Shown here: positions 33,213 through 43,003 of the stretch, in pieces
Numbering within the stretch: the stretch's first letter is position 1
Layout: every line of letters begins with the position of its first letter
Assembly (NCBI RefSeq): GCF_001625215.2
Contig: NC_030385.2
Location: 45,781,598-45,845,597 of the forward strand
DNA length: 64,000 nucleotides
Direction: 5' to 3'
Source: Daucus carota subsp. sativus
Taxonomy: Eukaryota; Streptophyta; Magnoliopsida; Apiales; Apiaceae
The notes under the pieces: model-generated
Database searches by the model: none
Told to the model about the DNA's origin: nothing
Seen by the model: the letters and a program-made list of their open reading frames with translations, nothing else
Program-made: the position numbers and the translations under genes

Positions 33213-33455
33213 CTCCCTCCGTTTCTATTTATTTGCTCGTTTGATATGTCGTGACTGTTCATAACATAAGACAAATTACTAATTTACGTCTAATCTATAA
33301 CACTAAATATAGTCATGAGTGATCTTGTTGTATTCGTATTCACGAGTACTTTAATACGGTGAAGATTTTATATTTAATACTAATATGAAATTAAAAATAT
33401 TAACAATAAAAAATGTGTATTGGCAAACGGGAAAAGTATTAAGAGACGGAAGGAG
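33213..33455. mobile_element. Stowaway MITE (unit A only)
   Basis: CTCCCTCCGTTTCTATTT at the left, inverted complement (GACGGAAGGAG) at the right, flanked by TA. Unit B has the uninterrupted site near 45905-45910 (GTTATTAACAGTTGG), confirming the borders. The right half is duplicated at 28497-28575. Confidence 0.85.
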
Positions 33456-33520
33456 TAACAGTTGGATTTAAGTTTTATCAAACGAATCAAATTCAAATTC
33501 GGGTTGCTCTTTTAACTTCA

Positions 33521-34107
33521 CTAGCCTTTAACCCGTGCAAATCACGTGCGCTTTCGTAATCTATTAATTATAATTTAAATCTTAACACTATTTTATTAGT
33601 ATTTTAGTATTAATAATTTGGATTTTAGTTAAATTATATTAATCAACCGATTATATCTTCTAACGGAAATTTAGCTTTCACAATTTATTATCTATCTATA
33701 ATTATTTTTCTGATATTAATATGTGATAGTTTATTATTCAATTAATTTTAAATCAAATTTTTCATATTTCATATATCTTCATATGTTACGTAATGGTTCG
33801 TGTTTGTAATGAAATAGAACACGTTAGAGTTAAATTTCGAGTAGAATACGTTATAATTAAAAAGTAGCGTCTCTAATTATTTATATGTATTTTAGACTAA
33901 AGATATTCAAAATTGTATATTTATAATTAGTTATACATTTATCTATATATATATTTTTTTAATATTAATATATGCTATTAACAGTTGTTTCACCTTTTTC
34001 AACTAATTATAAATTATATTTAAAAAAATATTATTATACATAAGGAGTGTTTTTACTATATGAAACTGTTTAATAGTAGCTATCTACATGTTATTGTTAA
34101 GTTTTAG
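33521..34107 (-). mobile_element. Non-autonomous Helitron (family member 2)
   Basis: The 3' end (minus strand, TTAAAGGCTAG) is at 33521-33531. Nearly identical to 28634-29146 and to the next copy. The flank (TTGCTCTTTTAACTTCA) is repeated before the next copy, so members 2 and 3 arose by tandem duplication of flank plus element. Confidence 0.7.
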
Positions 34108-34140
34108 AGGATTCAAATTCGTGTTGCTCTTTTAACTTCA

Positions 34141-34787
34141 CTAGCCTTTAACCCGTGCAAATCACGTGCGCTTTCGTAATCTATTAATTATAATTTAAAT
34201 CTTAACACTATTTTATTAGTATTTTAGTATTTATAATTTGGATTTTAGTTAAATTATATTAATCAACTGATTATATCTTCTAACGGAAATTTAGCTTTCA
34301 CAATTTATTATCTATCTATAATTATTTTTCTGATATTAATATGTGATAGTTTATTATTCAATTAATTTTAAATCAAAATTTTCATATTTCATATATCTTC
34401 ATATGTTACGTAATGGTTCGTGTTTATAATGAAATAGAACACATTAGAGTTAAATTTCGAGTAGAATACGTTATAATTAAAAAGTAGCGTCTCTAATTAT
34501 TTATATGTATTTTAGACTAAAGATATTCAAAATTGTATATGTATAATTAGTTATACATTTATCTATAAATATTTTTTTAATATTAATATATGCTATTAAC
34601 AGTTGTTTCACATTTTTCAACTAATTATAAATTATATTTAAAAGGATATTAATATACATAAGGAGTGTTTTTAGTATATGAAACTGTTTAATAGCTAGCT
34701 ATCTACATGTTTTTTAGTTTTAGAGAAGAGTGTCAAACCAAAATTTTGTACGTGTACAAGTTATACTCATGTTGACTTTTTATAATA
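34141..34787 (-). mobile_element. Non-autonomous Helitron (family member 3)
   Basis: Minus-strand 3' end CTAG at 34141. The body matches members 1, 2 and the intronic copy at 51114. The 5' end runs into member 4 at 34788, so the extreme terminus is truncated or shared. Confidence 0.7.
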
Positions 34788-35888
34788 CTAGCCTTTAACC
34801 CGTGTGAAGCACGGGCGGGTATATAGTTCGTAATTTATTATTTATTATTTAAATTTTAACATCATTTTATTAGTATTTTAATATTAATAGATTGAATTTA
34901 ATTAAATTATATTATTCGACTGACTATATTTTCTCCCGATTACTTGAAAATGGACAAACCCTGACACACACACACACACACATAATCAGTATTACAGAAA
35001 TCGAGAATCGGACCTAATCGGTTGAACTACCGATTCAGGGATTAATCGAAAATCGGGGATTAATCGAAAGGATTAATCGGACTGAAAATCGGATTTATTT
35101 TAATATTAATATATTATTTAATATTTAGTTATTATTATATTAGATATTTAGTAACTAATATATTTATTATATTCATAAACTCTATAATTATTCATTTTTA
35201 AAGTAATATAGTATTTTAATTTTAATAATTTATCATATATGCTTCGATTAAAAAATATATATAAGGATTAATCGGATTTCAAAAATCGAATCGGTGGCCG
35301 ACCTTGCAGGGGATTAATCGGTTAAATCTGGGATTTTTAGAACACTGCATATAGTACATTTAATCCGAATTTAGTACATGTAGATTTAATAATTAAAAAA
35401 AATCAGAAAATTCAAATCTTTTCCGAACATTGATGATCTTGTCATACATTTGAAAGATTCAGTAATATAATCAATTGAATTTCAACATAATTATGTAATC
35501 TTGATTTTTTGACAACAGAAACTTTTAAGATTAGAGTTAGAAAGGGTTATGTGATGTTTAGAAGACATTAAAGTTAAAAAGAGTTATATGAAGGTTCTTG
35601 TTAAAAGAAAATATTCAAAATTATATATTTATAATTTTTATATAACATCATTATAAATTTTTTAATAAATATTATATGATAATGGATTGTTAGGAGTGTT
35701 TTTAGTATTTGAAACTGTTTAACAATGTAAGACTAATAGACTTCACATTTGTAGAGTTGTAGTACCAAAAGGAGAGTACCAAACCAAAAAATATAACTAA
35801 AACCTAGGACTACAAATTATACCCATGTTGACTTATTATAGCATACAAATTATACCCATGTTGGCTTATTATAGCATAATAATATAGA
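34788..35888 (-). mobile_element. Non-autonomous Helitron (family member 4), apparently both ends present
   Basis: Minus-strand 5' end TCTATATTATTATGC at 35888 and 3' end CTAG at 34788, with an adjacent hairpin (CCCGTGTGAAGCACGGG). It lies between A (34787) and T (35889), the Helitron target. The element carries a (CA)n run, a nested hAT-like element and a local 45-bp duplication at 35813-35873. Confidence 0.65.
34987..35347. mobile_element. hAT-like element nested in Helitron 4
   Basis: Ends CAGTATTACAGAAATCGAG and its imperfect inverted complement GATTTTTAGAACACTG; subterminal GGATTAATCG words in both orientations. Target duplication is weak (CACATAAT versus CATATAGT). Confidence 0.45.
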
Positions 35889-36200
35889 TAGTATAATATA
35901 GTATAGATAGTATATATTAGTTTTAAGTACAAAGAATTGTTGAACATAAAAATACGAAAAGGTGATATGAATATATTATATGAGGGTGACTAGTACATAA
36001 GTAGGTCTCACTAGGTAAGGGTATGGTCGTAACTCGTATACGAGATTATCAACCTGATGGGCTGGGTAGTTGGATAAACTCATAATACCCAAGCAAGAGA
36101 TGGGCCTACCCATTTCATAGTCACTTTCTTTGATTTAACAAGTATCTTATCAACCATACCTAATTCCCAAATTTTATTCCCCCAAATCTTGATTTCATAT

Positions 36201-37105
36201 CAGGGATGGCAATCGGGTCGGTCGAAACGGGTTTGGCAAAAACCAAATCCAAACCCGATTTTTTTTGCCAAACCCGAACCCGAACCCGAACCCGGAAAAA
36301 CCCGAATCACCAAATCCGAACCCGAACCCATCGGGTTTATTCGGGTTCGGTTCGGGTTCGGGTTTGTGGATTTTTACCAAATTACACCTTGATTTTTACA
36401 AATTCAGGTGAGACATCTGATTCGGGTCAAAGGGCTCGTGGGTCTGACGATGTTGAAATTATTATGATTGAATTAGAGGTCAGATAGGACAATGGATCAT
36501 TCTTCTAAGCATGAAATTGTTGATGAAGTAAGGCCATTGAAAAGCAACACCAGCTCAAAACAACCGGAATGGAGGAATTTAATGATAAGAATTACCGGAG
36601 AGTTGAAAAGGGGTTGCATATTAGAATGAGATGGCTAGTCGTATTTGATGATTTGAAACCACATGTATCCGTGTTGCTAATCTCATTCAAAATCTTGGCA
36701 TATAGTATACTTATTTCGAACCCTACAGGTGAAAATATGTTTAATAATAATAGTTTAGTAATGTTAGACTTTAATGCAATAGTTTGTACTAGTATTAGTA
36801 ATATAATATGTTATATGTTACACAATATTACTTTAAATTACGGGACAATACATGTATATATAAAAATATTATTTTTATATTCCAACGGGTTTCGGTTCGG
36901 GTTCGGGTCGGAACAAAACGGGTTTCGGGTTTTCGGGTCGGGTTCGAAACGGTATGGCATAAACCCGAACCCGACCCGAAAATAGTTCGGGTTTAAAAAT
37001 CAAACCCAAACCCGAACCCAAACCCGAAATATTCGGGTTCGGTAAGACCCAATCGGGTCGGTACGGATCGGGTATCCATCGGTTCGGTACAAATTGCCAT
37101 CCCTA
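36201..37105. mobile_element. hAT-like element rich in CGGGTTCGGG subterminal repeats
   Basis: Ends CAGGGATGGCAAT and ATTGCCATCCCTA; perfect 8-bp target duplication TTTCATAT (36193-36200, 37106-37113). The corresponding position of unit B (49033-49040) is an empty site with one TTTCATAT. Open frames inside are chance frames through CGGGTT repeats and are not genes. Confidence 0.92.
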
Positions 37106-37471
37106 TTTCATATCCTCAGTTCTTAAATTACACACTTCACTACCACACACCCTCTAATAATCCCAACCCAAATTCTCAAATCTTGTTTTCAACCCTCCAT
37201 TTGTAGCTAGTTACACCCACCCACAAACATATAGATACAAGTAGTTCAAGAATTGTGTGATTATGATAAAGGTGGAAGTTATGAGGCTGGAATTTAATTA
37301 GTGAGGCATTATATTGGTATAAGCTGTTCAAGAATTGTGTGATTCTTGATATAGGCGGGAGCTTTGAGCTGGGACTTTAGTGTGAAGGCGTTGTGTTGAT
37401 AATTTAGATTGGTTTAGTTGATTATATGGTGTTTTCTTTAAGTGAGTAGAGCTGAAATTTGCTTCAAGAAA

Positions 37472-37981
37472 ATGTCAGCAGAGAGATCATTTGAGGCCTG
37501 GGAGGAAGTTCAATGCCATGGATTGGATCTTGCGGACCGGCTTACGCAAGGATTTACGGGTTTGATTCAATCTCATATTAGTCCTCCATCGTTTTCTTGG
37601 CCTAATCCTCAACCCCCAAAACTGTTTGATGTTGAATTCCCTAGTTATAATTTTGTGGACAAGGATTTCCGGTTTGCAAGTGATTATCAATCTGGGATCA
37701 ATGGGGTTTTAGCTGTGTTTGATATTGGGAATAAGTTAGGCCAAGCTGGGGCTGATTTCGGGGCCTCATTGAATGGTGTGGTTCAGCAGATTTTTCGGTT
37801 CTTAATTGCCATTTCCATTTAAGCGGAATGATGATGATGTTGCTTTGGGTAAGTTGCGTGCGGATGTCACTAGTCGGAGACAGGATATGGGTGTTAAGAT
37901 GCAAGTTCAGGATGATTTAGGGACCTTGGCTAAGCAATTTCGAGATCTGGGTTTGTTGAAATTGATGGAAATTCAGATGAG
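37472..37981 (+). pseudogene. Truncated, frameshifted copy of gene X exon 1
   Basis: Almost identical to 49399-49908 including about 370 bp of 5' flank. A 4-nt insertion (AATT near 37804) shifts the frame and yields TAA at 37820-37822, about 117 codons from the ATG. Homology stops near 37981, inside exon 1. One visible substitution (Arg to Cys in VQRHGLD). The promoter region is retained, so transcription is possible. Confidence 0.92.
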
Positions 37982-39931
37982 TCCATTTACATTACTTGGA
38001 TGCTCAGCATATCGGTTTTTTTTAATGGTTGGTGTGTCCATACTCGCAAACTTGGATGGTTTCTTAAAAAATAAGCCTATAATTAAATGGAATATCCAAA
38101 AAAAACATGCATAGAATTGAATGAGACTAAAGAATTATGCATTACGCTAAGTGAAGACGATGTTGACACGTTCACTATTTTCTTAATGAATAAGCTGCAA
38201 GAGGCATAGTAATTCCATATTTAGTTAACACACACTTTGGTGGAGAATAACTAGCAATAGCATAGCTACTGCAGTAGTGCTTCCAGACCTTGTTCGCTTC
38301 CAACAATTCAATACTTGCCCTGCAGTTGATTGGGGTCTGGAGTTCGGTTACGTGAATTAACTTTCTTTTTTCCAAAGAAAACACAGAAGTCCACATCTCT
38401 TATTAAAAAGAAGCTAGCTCCATCTCCTGGGTATTAAATTCTGTTAACATGTTTGCCCGAAACAGACACCCCTAGACCTCCACTCTAAATTGAAGTGGTA
38501 AGCTTGGCGTATAACATATACGAAAACATGTCAATTTATTCTTTTAATCACAGCTTTTTTTGGACAGCTCGATGCATAATTGATTCACACTAGCTAGCTG
38601 GTTTCCCTTTGGTACTCATCGACAATGAAATTTTAACTGCATTCACAAACATAAACATTGTTTTCTTTTCTGATCAGTTCATTTGCATTATATTGCAGGT
38701 AAGAAGGTGAAACAATCTGAATACAAGCGGTCTCATTGCCAGTCTCGAACTATGTTATCTTGTTCTAAGAACAGAATAGAAGCCTTCTGTATAGTCTGTA
38801 GTCATCTTCATTATAAATGTTCTGTCTGGAGTATGAAATTAATCCATGTGTTCTCACCTCCTATATCTATCGCCTTGTTCACTATGTGTTCAGTAAGATA
38901 TCTTCGACATTATATTCTATATAGAGCTGCAATGTTTCGGGTGGTTTTAAAACTTGTGGTTGATAGCTTAGCATCTATTTCGTTCAAAGTTTCTGTTGAC
39001 GAGAATACAATACACAAAAATGCAGTTGCATAGAGATATTTTATCGTTGCTACATAGTGATTTTGATTCGATGGCCAAACTAAATTTTGGCCAGAAAAGT
39101 TGACAGAAGGTGGACCAATTCACTACTGACTTTGCGCCTTTACTGTGACGCCCCCGGCCCGGGATGACCTCAGTAACCCGACCCGGGAATGTCATTCTAC
39201 TAAACAAACCAAAATATATTTCCAAAATTTCAAACTTCTCATTACAACATAACTTAAAGTCATATTTAACCTTACATCAAAAGTCTTACATCATACGCTT
39301 CTAAAAGTTCTGAATACAAGCCTAACACATATTAAACGCTTCTTTCGATTACATCATAATACTTCTATTAACTTCTGCTTGCAAATTCAACCAAGTTACT
39401 CTAGGTCACCACATTTTTACCCTTGCCTGAACATCCTTCTCCCGAATTCTTTCCTGTACAGTTAGTACATAAAAAGGAATGAGCTCATAAAGCTCAATAA
39501 GCATATATCGTACAGTTCAACTGAGTTTTATTCACAAAACTTTAATAATCAAATCAATATTTCACACATCAAGATGAATATGAGTATTCAAACACGTTCA
39601 CAAGTTCACACGTTCTACTGTTGGGGATCCCGGCCAGCTAAACAATTGGTTTAGCTTTCCTTCCCGAAAGAAGTATCATACTTTACTTCACAAAGGAAGC
39701 ATCACACACAGAACAAATGTAAGAATACTCATTCCTCATCAGAAAATCATCAACAAAATGTTCACCAAAACATCATCAAATATCACAGTGAAGGGTACAG
39801 TATATACTTACAGTGTACAATGTCCTAGTTAAAATCTCCAACAACTTCGTTCCCTAAAATATTCACACAGTTACTTTATTATTATTAAGTCATGTTTATA
39901 TTAAATCTCCAATTACTACTAATCAAATAAG

Positions 39932-41183
39932 TAGGGGTGATCGCGGTGCGGGCGGTGCGGTTTTTTCCTAAAACCGCAAACCAAACCGCACATGCGGTTT
40001 TACCAAAATCTCAAACCGCAACCGCACCACGAAATTTTAAAACCACATAAACCACACCACGAAAATGCGGTGCGGTGTGGTGCGGTTCACTGCGGTTTCC
40101 ACATGCGATAAAACTAACTAAATATCTCTAAATTTGAACATAAATTTCAAATCTGGAACATTAATAAAACTTAACAGAGGAGTCTTAAACAGCACAGTAG
40201 CACACCGATTAAAGTCTTAAACAGACAGACTGAGATAGTTGAAGTGGAAAGTAATTTCAAATACAAATATTATAAAAAAAAATCAGCTTCAATCTTCAAG
40301 CTCTGTAGAAATCAGCTCCAGCCTCCAAATACTTGATGCATTTATATGCTGAAAAGGACCTGTACAAATAAGGATATAAGATAGAAACAAATAATAAAAT
40401 TAGATCATTTTTTGGATCAGATTCATCTTTCGTAAAATGGTCCCAGACATCACTTACTTTTTTCGAAGATGGCGTTGCTTTCCGTTTTTGTGATGCAGGC
40501 GTCTTCTCAGTGGTTTCATCTTGTGTAGCTTGTGTTGCGTGTGATGAAGAAGTCACCGGAGTATTGACGGGCTCTAAGTTTTGCTCCATCTCCGTCTGAA
40601 ACAAGAAATTATCGAATCAAAATCCAACAATCAAAAGAATCCGAAGTATGAGAGCAAATAATCTACCTTAATTAGCTCAACAAGCTTGATGTACGTGAGA
40701 TTGTGAATCGTTGAATCTGAAGTAGTTATTGCAGATAAGATGTTAGCTATTTGGGATTTAGGGTTTTGTCATTTGTGCGGCTATCGGCTAGAATAAAAGA
40801 GATGAGTATGATTTTAAGTTTTACCTAATAGAACTTTGGGCTTCTGCCTTCTGGGCTACCGCATGCTGCTGGACTGCTAGACTAGGACTAATAATAGTTA
40901 AGTTTTAATGGGCTGAGAGTAATATTAATTATAATATATATATAAATATATATAATTATAAATATAAATATAAATATTATTTTTATTATATATATTAATA
41001 TTGCGGTGCGGTGTGGTTTGAACCGCATTCAAGAAAACTAAAACCGCAACCCGCACCGCACCGCGCGGTTTGTGAAAAATCCAAACCGCAACCGCACCAC
41101 GAAAATTAAAAACCGCGTTTTGTGGTGCGGTTCGGTGCGGTGCGGGCGGTTTACGCGGTTTGGACGGTTTTCTGCTCACCCCT
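39932..41183. mobile_element. hAT element with TGCGGTGCGG subterminal repeats and a transposase remnant
   Basis: Terminal inverted repeats TAGGGGTGA and TCACCCCT(A), flanked by AAATAAG on both sides (39925-39931, 41184-41190; one base ambiguous). Both ends are packed with AACCGCACCGC-type words in both orientations, as in hAT subterminal transposase-binding regions. Carries a BED-type N-terminal coding remnant. Confidence 0.85.
40416..40589 (-). pseudogene. N-terminal remnant of a hAT (BED zinc-finger) transposase
   Basis: From the ATG at 40589, preceded by a plausible acceptor (TTGTTTCAG), the frame encodes a low-complexity Thr/Ser leader, then SQKRKATPSSKKVSDVWDHF, the entry of the BED zinc finger of RICESLEEPER/DAYSLEEPER-like hAT transposases. 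The Cys and His ligands that should follow are missing, and the frame closes at 40296 in unrelated sequence. The catalytic domain is absent. The element therefore depends on a transposase made elsewhere. Confidence 0.7.
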
Positions 41184-41322
41184 AAATAAGAATAATGAAA
41201 TCATAACTAAACTATTAAATTAATAAAATAAAATAAAACTATAAAAATAATAAGTCAGTAGACTTACTTAGATTTGGCAGGCCGTGAGCTTCCTATTTTT
41301 ATAAAGTAAGAAGGGAATGTGT

Positions 41323-41372
41323 TTATATAAGGAAAGATATGACTTTCCTTACATTTCCTCTCGATGTGGTAC
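41323..41372 (-). promoter_or_regulatory. snRNA-type module M1: USE-like motif plus TATA box, 32-nt gap
   Basis: Minus strand: GTACCACATCG (41372-41362), 32 nt, TATATAA (41329-41323). Resembles the plant USE (RTCCCACATCG) except for the second and third bases. Confidence 0.6.
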
Positions 41373-41462
41373 CACATGAAATTGGTATTAAGAAAATTGG
41401 CACCTGGCGTCGGAGGGTGGCGCCAACAACTTTGATTTTATTACCTTAATAGCTAGGCTACT

Positions 41463-41506
41463 GATTATATTCATGAGAATACACTATCATGTTTTCGATG
41501 TGGTAC
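41463..41506 (-). promoter_or_regulatory. snRNA-type module M2, 26-nt gap
   Basis: Minus strand: GTACCACATCG (41506-41496), 26 nt, TATAATC (41469-41463). Confidence 0.45.
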
Positions 41507-41621
41507 AAGGACAAGAAGATAAAGAAACGTCCTCCAAAATTAATAATGCAACCGAGTGCCAAAGGTCTCACTTACAGCTTAACTCAAATTAATTTTATTT
41601 AAAATAAGCTTAGTTCTTACT

Positions 41622-41663
41622 CTATATACACATGTTTTGTTACTACTTTACTCGATGTGGTAC
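41622..41663 (-). promoter_or_regulatory. snRNA-type module M3, 24-nt gap (Pol III-like spacing)
   Basis: Minus strand: GTACCACATCG (41663-41653), 24 nt, TATATAG (41628-41622). The centre-to-centre distance is about three helical turns, as in plant U6-type Pol III genes. Confidence 0.5.
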
Positions 41664-41787
41664 CAAAAGTTCATATAGAAAAAGAGAAATTTTCTTTTGG
41701 CACAAACTAGAACCATACCTTGGGACAAGAATAACTTCAAGTCTTAGCACATGCTCTTACTCACTTGAAAATTAACATCTAAAGCCT

Positions 41788-41832
41788 ACTATAAATGCCT
41801 ATATGTTGTTAGTTGAGAACTCGATGTGGTTT
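41788..41832 (-). promoter_or_regulatory. snRNA-type module M4, 26-nt gap
   Basis: Minus strand: AAACCACATCG (41832-41822), 26 nt, TTTATAGT (41795-41788). Weaker match to both elements. Confidence 0.4.
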
Positions 41833-41861
41833 TATGTTTTCACATCTTAGAATGTGGCAAC

Positions 41862-41911
41862 TTCCCACATTGAAAAGATTTAGGAGCTTGTGCTCCTCCA
41901 ACTCTATATAA
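41862..41911 (+). promoter_or_regulatory. snRNA-type module P1: USE-like motif plus TATA box, 32-nt gap
   Basis: TTCCCACATTG (41862-41872), 32 nt, TATATAA (41905-41911). Confidence 0.6.
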
Positions 41912-41936
41912 CTCATGTTATATGATAGCACTCATT

Positions 41937-41986
41937 GTCCCACATTGAGTAAATATTGGAATCACCATGCTTCCAATTCTATATAA
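41937..41986 (+). promoter_or_regulatory. snRNA-type module P2, 32-nt gap
   Basis: GTCCCACATTG (41937-41947), 32 nt, TATATAA (41980-41986). One mismatch to RTCCCACATCG. Confidence 0.65.
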
Positions 41987-42153
41987 ACTCACCATTGCCC
42001 ACCTTTCTATTCCAGAAAGTTTGCAGCTTTCTCTCGGGTTCCATATACCCTATTTATTCAGTTTTAAAGTTTTAGAAATAAAGAGAAATAATTAAGTTTC
42101 TCATAATCAAGTGAAAAAAATATGTTTTGAAGGTTTGACAAAAACCTCACCAA

Positions 42154-42203
42154 GTCCCACATTGATAAAATATCATAAATGTGAAATCTTTTACTCTATA
42201 TCA
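42154..42203 (+). promoter_or_regulatory. snRNA-type module P3, 32-nt gap
   Basis: GTCCCACATTG (42154-42164), 32 nt, TATATCA (42197-42203). Confidence 0.6.
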
Positions 42204-42273
42204 ATGTTGTGAAGCCAACACTTACAACCCAAAACCCAACTAAGGCAACTTTCTTTACTTTGGACTACCTTTA

Positions 42274-42322
42274 GTCCCACATCGAGGAGGCTATAAGATA
42301 TGCCATCCCTTCCTCTATATAA
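42274..42322 (+). promoter_or_regulatory. snRNA-type module P4: exact USE consensus plus TATA, 31-nt gap
   Basis: GTCCCACATCG (42274-42284) matches the plant USE exactly; 31 nt later TATATAA (42316-42322). The TATA box itself is the target of the hAT MITE at 42324: TATATAAA is the duplicated 8 bp. Confidence 0.7.
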
Positions 42323-42323
42323 A

Positions 42324-42687
42324 CAGCGGCGGATCCAGGGTCCGAGCCAAGTGGGGTCCAATTTTTTTTAAACATGATAGGTAGCAAAATTAATATCATA
42401 GAATAAGTCTGATGTTATAATATTTACATATGTGAGCCAAGTGGGGTCGTTGCGTTGCTCTTCAGTCTTGTCTTCATCACTCTGCACCTGTGAGCACAAA
42501 TGACTTGCTATTATTTTGTGTTTACTTTTCTTGGCCCGGGCTTGAATTTTTTGGCCCCATATCATCTTTATTGGCCCCATTTTATATTACAGTTCTGATT
42601 TTTTATACATAAAAAAGTAGGTTTTTTTTTTATAAAAATTCAAGTGGGGTCAGGGGCCCCCACCTGACCCCTGTGTATCCGCCACTG
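42324..42687. mobile_element. hAT MITE inserted in the TATA box of module P4
   Basis: Ends CAGCGGCGGATCCAGGG and the inverted complement of CAGTGGCGGATACACAGGG; perfect 8-bp target duplication TATATAAA (42316-42323 and 42688-42695). Same GGCGGATC family as 44601 and 63622. Confidence 0.92.
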
Positions 42688-42768
42688 TATATAAATCAAG
42701 GTTATGAAGCCAATACTTGAAAATATACCAACTACAACTTGTTGCTTGGTTTTTGGACATTACTATTT

Positions 42769-42817
42769 GTCCCACATCGAGGAGATTATAAAAACATTTC
42801 CTCTCAAGTCTTTATAA
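42769..42817 (+). promoter_or_regulatory. snRNA-type module P5: exact USE consensus plus TATA, 31-nt gap
   Basis: GTCCCACATCG (42769-42779), 31 nt, TTTATAA (42811-42817). Confidence 0.65.
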
Positions 42818-43003
42818 TGCTAGTAGACTTAGCTTAAAGAAAACTAACCCCCGTATGTAATTGAATAATTATGGGAGCCTTGACCAAGGCAAAACAGAAT
42901 TTCACTAGATTAAATATATGATAATAATACTTACTTACTAAAATACATATAAATATAAATTATGTATCATCCAAATAAAATGAATTCGGGATATTACATT
43001 TAC

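Larger units (their letters stand above)
24255..37981 (+). repeat. Unit A of a complex tandem duplication
   Basis: Runs from the BES1/BZR1 last intron to a truncated copy of gene X exon 1. Colinear blocks shared with unit B: 24255-24797 with 38611-39143; about 24790-25080 and 25180-25850 with 43004-43430 and 43540-44245; 29150-29700 with 44250-45110 (minus a hAT insertion); 32730-33200 with 45420-45920; 33458-33515 with 45908-45970; 35925-36200 and 37106-37981 with 45985-46070 and 48760-49900. Identity is high by eye. Unit A alone carries the RNase H pseudogene, the GT14 exon, the NHL-like gene and most Helitrons. Confidence 0.75.
39144..42998. mobile_element. LTR-like element, probably a solo LTR, carrying two nested hAT elements
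   Basis: Begins TGTGACGCCC and ends GATATTACA (TG...CA), with a perfect 5-bp target duplication TTTAC (39139-39143 and 42999-43003). Units A copies show the uninterrupted site. About 2.2 kb remains after removing the nested elements at 39932 and 42324. No gag-pol frame, primer-binding site or second LTR was found, so a solo LTR is the simplest reading. It contains nine snRNA-type promoter-like modules (listed separately). Confidence 0.8.

Noticed and set aside
36189-36996. Several 60-138 codon frames on both strands
   Set aside because: They are chance frames through CGGGTT repeats of a hAT element whose borders are proven by the empty site in unit B.
42368-42580. 70-codon minus-strand frame
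   Set aside because: Lies wholly inside the 364-bp hAT MITE at 42324, which is non-coding.
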